DNA of 48,924 nt from an uncultured Pelagibacteraceae bacterium (GTDB lineage: Bacteria > Pseudomonadota > Alphaproteobacteria > Pelagibacterales > Pelagibacteraceae). The notes under the pieces were generated by a model, which ran no database searches, was not told the origin of the DNA, and was given only the letters and a program-made list of their open reading frames with translations. A program made the translations under genes and the position numbers. Every line of letters begins with the position of its first letter. Positions within the stretch are counted from its first letter, which is position 1. Positions 10,309 through 19,549 of this stretch are shown here, in pieces. The stretch covers positions 1 to 48,924 of the forward strand of contig CACEIH010000003.1 in NCBI GenBank assembly GCA_902559565.1, read 5' to 3'.

Positions 10309-10791
10309 ATGTATAATACTTATATGTTAAAAAATAAATTTTTTTCGTTTATACTTTTTTTTGTAATTACTTTTTCTGCCTCATTTATTGGGGGTTTGGC
10401 GTCAATAAGCTTAAAGGAACCCTGGTATTCACAACTTATAAAGTCAAATTATAATCCTCCTGATTGGATTTTTGCACCTGTATGGACAACTTTATATCTT
10501 ATGATGACTTTAGCTATCTGGTTTTTTTGGCATACAAAGAATCGTGATATGAATACAGTTTATATTTATTTTATTCATATAATATTTAATACAACTTGGA
10601 GTATTGTTTTTTTTGGTTTCCATCAAATATTTTTAGCACTAATTGTTTTAATAATTCTAATTTTATTGATAATTATTCTTATTATAAGATTTAAACGTGT
10701 CAATTTTGTAAGTTATTATTTAATGATTCCCTATTTACTTTGGTGTTGCTATGCACTATTTCTCAATTTTAACCTATTAATATTAAATTAA
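10309..10791 (+). CDS. tspO: TspO/MBR family (tryptophan-rich sensory) membrane protein
   Basis: 160 aa; SLKEPWYSQLIKSNYNPPDWIFAPVWTTLYLMMTLAIW. Start may instead be the ATG at 10324. Confidence 0.88.
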   Translation: MYNTYMLKNKFFSFILFFVITFSASFIGGLASISLKEPWYSQLIKSNYNPPDWIFAPVWTTLYLMMTLAIWFFWHTKNRDMNTVYIYFIHIIFNTTWSIVFFGFHQIFLALIVLIILILLIIILIIRFKRVNFVSYYLMIPYLLWCCYALFLNFNLLILN

Positions 10792-11895
10792 ATGGATGAT
10801 GTTGTAATAGTTGGTGGTGGGATAATTGGAGCAGCAACAGCTTATTTTTTATCAAAAGAAGGTAGAAAAGTTAAAGTAATAGAAAGAGATCCAACTTATA
10901 AAACTGCTTCCTTTCCACTTTCACTTGGTGGTTTTAGGAGACAATTTTTTCAAAAAGAAAATATTTTACTTGGTAAATTTGCAAGAGAATTTATATTTCA
11001 GATTCCAGAACTACTAAAAACAGAGAAAAATCCTAAACCAACTGCAAGCATGGTTACAAATGGATATTTATTGATGTTTGGTGCAGAACATGCAGAAGAA
11101 CAATATAAAGCTTTAGAGAATCATAAAGCGTGTGAAGCTGGAACAAAAAATATTAAGGGTTCCGAATTAACAAAGTTTTTTCCATATATAAATAATGAGG
11201 GAATTGAAACTGCAACATTTACAGATAATCAAAGTGAAGGTTGGATTGATCCATTTATGTTTCATAGCGCATTAAAAAGTAAAGCTACAGAACTTGGTGC
11301 AGAATTTACAAAAGGTGAAGTTAAATCTCTTTCAGAAATAAAAGCGAAAACAATTATTTCAGCAGCTGGCTGTTGGACTAAAGAGCTTTTAGAAGATATA
11401 CCTGTCGAACCACAAAAACACACAGTGTTTAGAGTTAAATGTCCAAAACATATACCTGAAATGCCTTTGACAGGAGATTTAACATCAGGAGTTTACTGGC
11501 GACCTGAAGGAAAAGAATACTTGGCAGGATCACCTAAATCAGTATTTGATGCAAAAGATCTTGAACCAGCATGGGATGATTTCGAAGAACTTGTATGGCC
11601 TGCGTTAGCTCATAGAATACCTGCAATGGAAGAATTAAAACTGACTGGAGGGTGGGCAGGATACTATGATTGCAACAGATTAGATAATAATGCTGTTGTG
11701 GGAAAACATCCTAAGTTTGATAATGTTTATTTAGCAACAGGCTTTACAGGGAGAGGATTAATGCAAGCTCCTGGAATTGGTAGAGCACTCACAGAATTAA
11801 TTACAACGGGTTCTTATCAATCAATTGATATATCAAATATGGCAGTTGAAAGAGTTTTAGGAAAAAAAGCTAGACCAGAACCTTATGTTCTTTAA
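10792..11895 (+). CDS. FAD-dependent oxidoreductase, DadA/sarcosine dehydrogenase/FOXRED1-like
   Basis: 367 aa; DVVIVGGGIIGAATAYFLSKEGRKVKVIERD, SLGGFRRQFFQKENI, C-terminal ATGFTGRGLMQAPGIGRALTELI; starts immediately after the tspO stop. Confidence 0.82.
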   Translation: MDDVVIVGGGIIGAATAYFLSKEGRKVKVIERDPTYKTASFPLSLGGFRRQFFQKENILLGKFAREFIFQIPELLKTEKNPKPTASMVTNGYLLMFGAEHAEEQYKALENHKACEAGTKNIKGSELTKFFPYINNEGIETATFTDNQSEGWIDPFMFHSALKSKATELGAEFTKGEVKSLSEIKAKTIISAAGCWTKELLEDIPVEPQKHTVFRVKCPKHIPEMPLTGDLTSGVYWRPEGKEYLAGSPKSVFDAKDLEPAWDDFEELVWPALAHRIPAMEELKLTGGWAGYYDCNRLDNNAVVGKHPKFDNVYLATGFTGRGLMQAPGIGRALTELITTGSYQSIDISNMAVERVLGKKARPEPYVL

Positions 11896-13344
11896 TTAAG
11901 TTCCACAAAAAGTTTTATATTTTTCATTAGAAGAAGAGGGTAACTGAAAATTTATTATATCTTTTTGTTCTGAATATGGTTTATCTAAAATTTCTAAAAA
12001 TTTATTTAAGGGCTCTAAATTACCATTATTTGCCTCTTCTAAAACTTCTTCTACTTTATGATTTCTTGGTATGACGAGTGGATTAACACTTCTCATTAAC
12101 TTTGTATATTTTTCAGGACCGTTATTATTAATTTTTAGTCTTTCATACCATCTTTTTTTCCAACTTTTAAAATCATTATCTTCAAAATTTTCTTTTCCTT
12201 TAATTTCAAAATTCATTAAATGACAAAAAGTATTTGTATAATCCACTTTTTTTTGATGCATCCAAGTTAATAAATCAAGAATCAAAAATTTATCTTTATC
12301 TTCAACTCCAAATAAACCCAATTTATCTCTCATCATATTAAGCCATTTTTCCTCATAATTTTTTTCAAAAGAATTAATCATTTCAGTAGCTAGTTTGATT
12401 GCTTTGTTTTGGTCTTTGTCGATTAATGGTATCAGGCATTCAGCAAATCTTGAAAGGTTCCATTTTGCAATAACAGGTTGGTTACAATAAGCATACCTTC
12501 CCATTTTATCAATCGAACTGAATACAGTTTTTGGATCATAAACATCCATAAATGCACATGGACCATAATCAATAGTTTCACCAGATATACTCATATTATC
12601 TGTATTCATAACTCCATGTATAAAACCAACTCTCATCCAATTAATTATAAGATCAATCTGTTTTTTCATAACAATTTCCAAAAGATCAATTGATTTATTT
12701 TTAGAATTTTTAATACTTGGATAATGTCTTTCAATTACATAATTTAATAAAATTTCTAATTCCTCTCTTTTTTGCCTTGCAGCAATATATTGAAAAGTTC
12801 CTACTCTAATATGACTCAAAGCCACTCTTGTAAGTATAGCACCCTGCAAAGAAGTTTCTCTAACCACTTCTTCACCTGTTTTTACAACAGCCAAACTTCT
12901 TGTTGTAGGAATACCTAAATTATGCATTGCTTCACTAATAATATATTCTCTTAACATTGGTCCTAATGCAGCTCTACCATCACCATTTCTTGAAAAAGCA
13001 GTTTTTCCTGATCCTTTAAACTGAATATCATATCTATCTTTTTTTTTGGATAAATGCTCTCCAATTAATACAGCTCTTCCATCACCCAACATTGTGAAAT
13101 GTCCAAACTGATGACCTGCATAGGCTTGAGCAATACTATTACTTTCTGGTGGAAGTGAGTTTCCTGCAAATAATTCTGAGATTTCTTTATTGTTCAAGTC
13201 TGAAAAGTTTAAATCTAATTTCTTTGCAAGATCTTTATTTAACACTACTAATTCAGGCTTCTTGACTGGTAGTGGATTTATATTTTCTTTAAATATGTCT
13301 GGTAATTTAGAGTAAGTATTATCGAAACACCATCCAATGGTCAT
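11896..13344 (-). CDS. selO: SelO/YdiU family protein (pseudokinase-fold AMPylase family)
   Basis: 482 aa; QAYAGHQFGHFTMLGDGRAVLIGEH, QFKGSGKTAFSRNGDGRAALGPMLREYIISEAM, GVMNTDNMSISGETIDYGPCAFMD. Confidence 0.95.
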   Translation of the reverse strand: MTIGWCFDNTYSKLPDIFKENINPLPVKKPELVVLNKDLAKKLDLNFSDLNNKEISELFAGNSLPPESNSIAQAYAGHQFGHFTMLGDGRAVLIGEHLSKKKDRYDIQFKGSGKTAFSRNGDGRAALGPMLREYIISEAMHNLGIPTTRSLAVVKTGEEVVRETSLQGAILTRVALSHIRVGTFQYIAARQKREELEILLNYVIERHYPSIKNSKNKSIDLLEIVMKKQIDLIINWMRVGFIHGVMNTDNMSISGETIDYGPCAFMDVYDPKTVFSSIDKMGRYAYCNQPVIAKWNLSRFAECLIPLIDKDQNKAIKLATEMINSFEKNYEEKWLNMMRDKLGLFGVEDKDKFLILDLLTWMHQKKVDYTNTFCHLMNFEIKGKENFEDNDFKSWKKRWYERLKINNNGPEKYTKLMRSVNPLVIPRNHKVEEVLEEANNGNLEPLNKFLEILDKPYSEQKDIINFQLPSSSNEKYKTFCGT

Positions 13345-13349
13345 TACAT

Positions 13350-16118
13350 CTAACTTACTTCTGCTTGGTGTTCTTTAGGTTTTACTTCAGTTTTAAATTG
13401 ATTAGAAATTTTTTGAACTTGAACAGAAGAAACTTTATATTCTGCACACATTGTTTCTTCATCTTTTCCATGTCCAGTCACCATATTCACCATGTGTTCA
13501 GGGAAATGGAAGGTAGTAAAAACAATACCTTCTTTAACTTTATCAGTAACTTCTACTTTAAGAGCCACTTCACCTCTACCTGAATATAATCGTCCAATAT
13601 CTCCAGTATTTAAATCTCTTTCTGCTGCATCTTTAGGATGTATTAACAACACATCTTCATCAACTATATTAATATTATTTGTTCTTCTAGTCATCGTAGC
13701 AGCATTGTAATGTTGTAAAACACGACTAGTAGTTAATATTAATGGATATTCTTTATGATTATTCTTGATTTCAGTAGATTCTTTCCAATCAAAACTTTTT
13801 AGTCGACCTTTTCCTAGTTTAAATTCTTCTGTGTGTAATATTTGTGTATCAGTTCCATCTTCTTTAACAGGCCATTGCAATCCAAATTTACCTAATCTTT
13901 CTCGGGTAATACCTTTAAAAAAAGGAACTATATCTGCTATTTCTGCTAAAACTTGATCAGCATCATAGTCTGGTTGATCAAATCCAAGTTTTTGCATCAT
14001 ATCTGTAACGATAACACCATCAGGTTTTGTTCCTGGCAACGGTGGAACAGCTCTATTAACTCTTTGTACTCTTCTCTCAGTGTTAGTAAATGTTCCATCT
14101 TTTTCTAAGAAGGTAGTTCCAGGCAAAACAACAGTTGCAAGTTTTGCTGTTTCACTCATAAATATTTCTTGCACTACTAATAACTCTAATGAATTCATAG
14201 CTTCCACAACGTGAGCACTATTTGGATCTGTTTGAACAATATCTTCACCAATTATCCAAACTCCTTTAATATCTTTTTTAATTGCTGCATCAAACATTTG
14301 AGGGATTTTTAATCCTGCTTTTGTAGGGTGAGTTACACCATATTTTTCCGAATAAAATTTTTGATTTTTTTTATCCGAAACTTCAAAATATCCCGCTCCT
14401 TGATGTGGTTGACAACCCATATCAGCAGCACCTTGAACATTGTTTTGACCCCTTAATGGGTTTACTCCAACACCTTTTCTTCCTATATTTCCAGTAATCA
14501 TTGCAAGATCCGCAATAAGCATCACAGTTTTAGAACCTTGTTCGTGTTCTGTTACTCCTAAACCATGAAATTCCATTGAATTTTTAGCTGTTGCATAAGC
14601 TATTGCTGCTTCTTTAACTAGTTGTTTATCTACTCCGGAAACTTTTGCCAAATGATCTACATCTTGTCTTTCAATTTCTTTTAGAAAATTATCAAATCCT
14701 TCTGTTCTATCTCTTACAAAGTCAGCGTTATATAATTTTGACTTAATTATAAAATGTAACATCATATTAAGCACAGCAACGTTTGTTCCTGGTCTTAGTT
14801 TTATATGATAGTCAGCAAGCTTTGCTAATTCGGTAGTAATTGGATCTAAAACAATAAGTTTTTTCCCTTTCATAACTTGTTGTTTTATTTTTGCTCCAGT
14901 TACAGGGTGTGCATTAGTAGGATTTGCACCAATTACTAAAAATAGATCTGCATGATAAATATCCTCTGTTGAGTTTGTAGCTGCACCAGTTCCAAATGTT
15001 TGCTGCATTCCCCAAGCAGTTGGCGAATGACAAATTCTTGCACAACAGTCAACACTATTTGTTCCTACTGCTGCTCTGATCATTTTTTGAAAAACGTAAT
15101 TTTCTTCATTTGTACATCTTGCAGACGAAATTCCTGCAAATGCATCTGGTCCATGATCTTTTATAATTCTTTGCATTTCTTTTTTAATGAAATCATAAGC
15201 TTCATCCCAGCTTGCTTCTTCAAATTTTCCATTCCTTTTTATCAAGGGGGTTTTTAGTCTATCCGGATGATCATAAAAACCAAAAGCATATCTACCTTTA
15301 ATACAAGTGTGTCCAGCATTCACTTCTGTTTGTTTTGGAGTGTCAATCGCTACAACTTTATCATTTTTTATTGATGCTTCTAAGTTACAACCAACACCAC
15401 AGTAAGAGCATGTAGTTCTTACTTTTTTATCTACAGCTGCTGATTTTGATTGAAAAACGTCTGAAATTGCATCAGTTGGACATGTGTGTGCACAAGCTCC
15501 ACAGGAAACACAAGATGAGTCTCCAAACATCATGTCATTATCGGTTGTTATTTTAGACTCAAATCCTCTTCCAGACATTGTAAGGACGAATGAACCTTGA
15601 ATTTCATCACAAGCTCTTACACATCTTCCACAGTTAATACAATTATCTAAATTCATTCTCATATAATCATGAGAAGTATCTCTTGGAATACCTTTATGTT
15701 GTTTAGGACTATTATATCTGTGATCTGAAATACCCAAATCATATGCAACAGTTTGTAGTTCACAGTTATTGTTTACCTCACAAGTATTACATTCCATAGG
15801 ATGATCAGTTAAAACTAATTCAACAATATTTTTTCTTAAACTTTGAAGGTTTTCATTTGAAGTAAAAATATGTTGATTTTCAGCTACTGGAGTATGACAT
15901 GATGCAACCACTTTTGTCGGACCATCTTTTTCTAATGCTACTTCAACAGAACAAACTCTACATGCGCCGTACGGAGCAAGATTTGGATCATCACAAAGTG
16001 TTGGAACTTTTTTTTCTCCAACATAACTTTTTACAAACTTTAAAATAGACGTGTGATTGGCACCAATTTCATATGGTTTACCATCTATATAAGCAATTTT
16101 TCTTTTTTCTGAACTCAT
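13350..16118 (-). CDS. fdsA: NAD-dependent formate dehydrogenase, molybdenum catalytic (alpha) subunit
   Basis: 922 aa; N-terminal [2Fe-2S], 4Fe-4S motifs (CINCGRCVRACDEIQG, CVSCGACAHTCPTDA), TCSYCGVGCNLEASIKN, active-site region VDCCARICHSPT (Cys, not Sec). Confidence 0.94.
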   Translation of the reverse strand: MSSEKRKIAYIDGKPYEIGANHTSILKFVKSYVGEKKVPTLCDDPNLAPYGACRVCSVEVALEKDGPTKVVASCHTPVAENQHIFTSNENLQSLRKNIVELVLTDHPMECNTCEVNNNCELQTVAYDLGISDHRYNSPKQHKGIPRDTSHDYMRMNLDNCINCGRCVRACDEIQGSFVLTMSGRGFESKITTDNDMMFGDSSCVSCGACAHTCPTDAISDVFQSKSAAVDKKVRTTCSYCGVGCNLEASIKNDKVVAIDTPKQTEVNAGHTCIKGRYAFGFYDHPDRLKTPLIKRNGKFEEASWDEAYDFIKKEMQRIIKDHGPDAFAGISSARCTNEENYVFQKMIRAAVGTNSVDCCARICHSPTAWGMQQTFGTGAATNSTEDIYHADLFLVIGANPTNAHPVTGAKIKQQVMKGKKLIVLDPITTELAKLADYHIKLRPGTNVAVLNMMLHFIIKSKLYNADFVRDRTEGFDNFLKEIERQDVDHLAKVSGVDKQLVKEAAIAYATAKNSMEFHGLGVTEHEQGSKTVMLIADLAMITGNIGRKGVGVNPLRGQNNVQGAADMGCQPHQGAGYFEVSDKKNQKFYSEKYGVTHPTKAGLKIPQMFDAAIKKDIKGVWIIGEDIVQTDPNSAHVVEAMNSLELLVVQEIFMSETAKLATVVLPGTTFLEKDGTFTNTERRVQRVNRAVPPLPGTKPDGVIVTDMMQKLGFDQPDYDADQVLAEIADIVPFFKGITRERLGKFGLQWPVKEDGTDTQILHTEEFKLGKGRLKSFDWKESTEIKNNHKEYPLILTTSRVLQHYNAATMTRRTNNINIVDEDVLLIHPKDAAERDLNTGDIGRLYSGRGEVALKVEVTDKVKEGIVFTTFHFPEHMVNMVTGHGKDEETMCAEYKVSSVQVQKISNQFKTEVKPKEHQAEVS

Positions 16119-17773
16119 TAATTATCTTTTACCATATCACTTTTCATTTCATCACCAAAATACTTTAAGATGTTCATAATGGGAGTTGGAATTGCACCAC
16201 AAAGAGCACATAAACAGCCTTTTTGCATAGTTACCAATAATTCATTTAATAATTTTAATGGAATTTTAGCAGTCTTTCTCTTAGCCTGATCAAACATTTC
16301 CTTACCTCTATAAGATCCAAGTCTTCCAGGAAAACATTTCCCACATGATTCCTCTGCTGAAAATTCAAATAAATGATGAATATATTCAGTCATAGGGAAA
16401 TCTTTTGGAATACTTACAACACTCGCATGACCTAACATAAACCCTTTTGAGGTAAATTCTTGAAAATCTAAATTTAAGTTATCAATTTCAGCTAGAGGAA
16501 CAACACCACCTAAAGGACCCCCAATTTGAAATGCTTTTAATTCTTCTTTATAGCCACCACCAATTTCATTAAAAATTTTTTTCATTGGTGTACCCATGTC
16601 TATTTCATAAACACCAGGATTATTAAAAAAACTGTCTAAACAAACTAATTTAGTTCCTGCAGATTTCTTATTACCAATAGAAGAAAATTTATTAGATCCA
16701 TTTATTAATATTCCAGATGCAACAGCTAAAGTTTCAACATTATTTACCACTGTAGGTTTTTTATAAAGTCCTTCAGTGACCGGGAAGGGTGGTCTAACAT
16801 CTACTTCAGCTCTTCTACCCTCGATTGATGCAATTAGTGCTGTTTCTTCTCCACAGATATACGCACCTTGTCCAATACAAATTCCTAAATCAAATGAAAA
16901 ATCTGTTCCTAAAATATTTTCACCTAAAAGTCCTAATTTTTTTAGTTCATTAATACTTCCATTTATAGCTTCAATAGATTTTGGATATTCACCTCTAATG
17001 TATAAAACACCTTCATTACTTCCTATAACAAATCCACATATTACCATCCCAAAAATAACTTTTAATGGTTGATCTTCTAACAAGTATCTATCAGAAAAAG
17101 CGCCCGAGTCTCCTTCATCAGCATTGCAGATAACATATTTTTTATCTCCCTTTGCTTTACTACAAAAATCCCATTTCATTCCCGTAGGAAAACCAGCACC
17201 ACCTCTTCCGGTTAAATTTGAATCTAGTAATGATTTTACTATTTCTTTTTTATCTATTTTAAGAAATTTACTTAATTGATCTTTGAATTGTTCTGTAGAA
17301 GATAATTTATCATCCATCAAGAAACTTGTTGTTGCATAACTTTTTGAAAAAAATTTTTCTTGTTTAATTTCTTCACCTTTTAAAATTTGATCAATTTTTT
17401 CAATATCTTTTCCAGCATAATTTTCTCCATCATAATGAAATGCATTGTTTTCATAACAATGTCCTAGACAAAACATTTCTCCAACTTTATCGTCGCCTAA
17501 TTTTTCTTTTAATTTATTTTTTAATTTTTCTTGAGTACCAGCACACATACAAGCACTTCCATTACAAACAAAAGCTTTTTTTTCTCTGTGTGAGGGTCTT
17601 AAAAATTCATAAAAACTTTCAGCACCATGAATAGTTGAAACACCTAAATTATATTCTTTCGCTATTTCTTTAATATCTCTCGGTGAGTTATTAAGAACAT
17701 TTTCAGACATTTTTTTGAATAAATTGTCTTTTAAACCAATTCTTCCAGATAAATTACTTATGTTTTTAGACAC
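16118..17773 (-). CDS. fdsB: Formate dehydrogenase diaphorase subunit: fused NuoE-like (gamma) and NuoF-like (beta) domains
   Basis: 551 aa; N-terminal AKEYNLGVSTIHGAESFYEF...VCNGSACMCAGTQ (NuoE-like thioredoxin fold), then GRGGAGFPTGMKW, NADEGDSGAFSDRYLLE, SCGKCFPGRLGSYRG (NuoF-like). Confidence 0.92.
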   Translation of the reverse strand: MSKNISNLSGRIGLKDNLFKKMSENVLNNSPRDIKEIAKEYNLGVSTIHGAESFYEFLRPSHREKKAFVCNGSACMCAGTQEKLKNKLKEKLGDDKVGEMFCLGHCYENNAFHYDGENYAGKDIEKIDQILKGEEIKQEKFFSKSYATTSFLMDDKLSSTEQFKDQLSKFLKIDKKEIVKSLLDSNLTGRGGAGFPTGMKWDFCSKAKGDKKYVICNADEGDSGAFSDRYLLEDQPLKVIFGMVICGFVIGSNEGVLYIRGEYPKSIEAINGSINELKKLGLLGENILGTDFSFDLGICIGQGAYICGEETALIASIEGRRAEVDVRPPFPVTEGLYKKPTVVNNVETLAVASGILINGSNKFSSIGNKKSAGTKLVCLDSFFNNPGVYEIDMGTPMKKIFNEIGGGYKEELKAFQIGGPLGGVVPLAEIDNLNLDFQEFTSKGFMLGHASVVSIPKDFPMTEYIHHLFEFSAEESCGKCFPGRLGSYRGKEMFDQAKRKTAKIPLKLLNELLVTMQKGCLCALCGAIPTPIMNILKYFGDEMKSDMVKDN

Positions 17774-17790
17774 CGCAATATTCCTTTTTT

Positions 17791-18630
17791 TTAGCTCACA
17801 ATAACTTTTTGGTTATTTGTATAAATATTAAAACTGTCTTCTTTTACGAAACCTACTAAGGTCATGTCAAATCTATTCGCAAGATCAATTGCTAGGCTAG
17901 TTGGCGCACCTACCCCAATCATTAACCCAATATTAGTCATCAAAACTTTTTGAACTAATTCAAAATTTAGGCGCCCAGAGCATGTAATAAATTGGTCATT
18001 TGGCCTAAGGCGGTTATTTATCAATGAATCGCCGATTAATTTATCTAATGCATTGTGTCTACCTACGTCTTCCCTCAAAGATATCAGTTTTCCATTTGAT
18101 GAGAATAATCCACTTGCATGAATACCACCGGTTTTCGTAAATTCAGATTGGTTTTTTTTAAGAACTGACGGTGAACTTATTATTACTTCTTTAGATAATT
18201 TTGGATTTGATTTTGGAGTTTTATCTTTTTTAATAATTTCTAAAGCATCAAGAGAAGATTTACCACACACACCACAAGATGAATTTGTCAAAAAATCTTT
18301 TTTAATTTTTGAAATATTTATATTTTTAGAGTTATTTAAAGTAACAAGTATTTTGTTTTGAATATTGTATTGACCTACTTTATCACCAAAACTCTCAATA
18401 TTTTCAATATCTTTTAAATTTTCAATAATTTGTTCATTGAATAAAAAACCTCTAACCAAATCTTTATCATGACCAGGAGTTCTCATTGTAATTGACAAAC
18501 TATTCGTCTCCCAACTATCTTGATTTTTATATTTTAGTGAAATTTCTAGTGGTTCTTCTATTGAGATTAAATCATCGAAATTCTCAAATTTATTTTTTTT
18601 AAATTTGATGACCTTATACTTTGAATTCAT
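17791..18630 (-). CDS. fdhD: Formate dehydrogenase accessory sulfurtransferase
   Basis: 279 aa; SSCGVCGKSSLDAL, GGIHASGLFSSNGKLISLREDVGRHNALDKLIG, CSGRLNFELVQKVLMTNIGLMIGVGAPTSLAIDLA. Confidence 0.95.
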   Translation of the reverse strand: MNSKYKVIKFKKNKFENFDDLISIEEPLEISLKYKNQDSWETNSLSITMRTPGHDKDLVRGFLFNEQIIENLKDIENIESFGDKVGQYNIQNKILVTLNNSKNINISKIKKDFLTNSSCGVCGKSSLDALEIIKKDKTPKSNPKLSKEVIISSPSVLKKNQSEFTKTGGIHASGLFSSNGKLISLREDVGRHNALDKLIGDSLINNRLRPNDQFITCSGRLNFELVQKVLMTNIGLMIGVGAPTSLAIDLANRFDMTLVGFVKEDSFNIYTNNQKVIVS

Positions 18631-18634
18631 CAGA

Positions 18635-19111
18635 TCATTTTAGCGGATAATTCTTTTTAAGTAAAAATTTATTAATCAGAATTGCCAGTGAAATAATTAT
18701 TAAACATCCAAAAATAATTGGACTTAGTAAATAATCATATGAAACACTCCCAATAATTACCAATATTGGGTTTCCTCCCGCAGGCGGGTGAACCACATTT
18801 AAGAGTATCATAAAAAAAATTCCTACACCAACTGCTAAAGCTATATTGATGAACATTGGCAAAGGAATTAATGTTACAAAAATTACACCAACCATTGCAG
18901 TTACCAGATGTCCAAAAAAAACGTTTTTTGGTTGAGCAAAAGGACTTTCTGGAAAACCAAACAACAAAACCATTGATGACCCAAAAGACCCAGCTAAAAA
19001 TAGTCCTAAGGAACTTTTATAAGTTAAAATTGTGAGCACTCCTATAGTAAATGCAGAAAATATTCCTGCAAGCAAAGCTTTTTTAAAAATTTCTTTATTT
19101 AGTTTTATCAT
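18635..19111 (-). CDS. HPP family integral membrane protein
   Basis: Motif NVVHPPAGGNPILVIIG and transmembrane helices. The ATG at 19111 forms TAATG with the upstream stop and is preferred over the ORF-track Met at 19159. Confidence 0.85.
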   Translation of the reverse strand: MIKLNKEIFKKALLAGIFSAFTIGVLTILTYKSSLGLFLAGSFGSSMVLLFGFPESPFAQPKNVFFGHLVTAMVGVIFVTLIPLPMFINIALAVGVGIFFMILLNVVHPPAGGNPILVIIGSVSYDYLLSPIIFGCLIIISLAILINKFLLKKNYPLK

Positions 19112-19509
19112 TACAATTTTAATGCTTTTAATACAGTTCTCATAGGAAGAAGCAAACATTCTTTTCTTGATATATTTTTTTTATCAAAAAGCTCTTTAAA
19201 ACTAATCCATTTTTTTTCTAAAATTATTTTTGTATTTTCAAAAATATTTTCACAAATTTTGATAAAATCTTTTACTTCATCTAAACTTTTATCTTTGATA
19301 TTTTGTGAAAGAAGACTAACAGATGCTTGACAATAAACACATGACTTGCATTGATAACCCATATCTATAATTTTATTATTTTCGACTATAAGACTAATTT
19401 CCATTTCATCACCACAAATTGGATTTTTATTTTTTGATTTATGTGTATGTTTTTCGAGAATTTTATTATTCTCAGTATTTGATGCTATTTCTAAAATTCG
19501 TAAATCCAT
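19111..19509 (-). CDS. NifU/IscU-like iron-sulfur scaffold-type protein
   Basis: 132 aa; NPICGDEMEISLIVENNKIIDMGYQCKSCVYCQASVSLL ... FIKICENIF ... RKECLLLPMRTVLKAL; spaced Cys pattern of the IscU/SufU family. Confidence 0.7.
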   Translation of the reverse strand: MDLRILEIASNTENNKILEKHTHKSKNKNPICGDEMEISLIVENNKIIDMGYQCKSCVYCQASVSLLSQNIKDKSLDEVKDFIKICENIFENTKIILEKKWISFKELFDKKNISRKECLLLPMRTVLKALKL

Positions 19510-19549
19510 ATTATCTCTTTAAATCAAATTTTAATGTTTTATATTTTGT

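Noticed and set aside
13365-13956. Several plus-strand ORFs opposite fdsA
   Set aside because: Antisense to a well-supported CDS; composition reflects reverse-complemented codons.
15418-16118. Possibility that the large Fe-S/Mo protein is a NuoG (complex I) subunit rather than formate dehydrogenase
   Set aside because: It carries the full molybdopterin domain with CARICHSPT active-site Cys and is linked to fdhD, mobA and moeA, so FDH fits better.
19160-19509. HPP protein start at 19159 as in the ORF track, giving a 49-nt overlap with the NifU-like gene
   Set aside because: The ATG at 19111 makes a TAATG junction like other junctions in the window and gives a normal HPP N-terminus.
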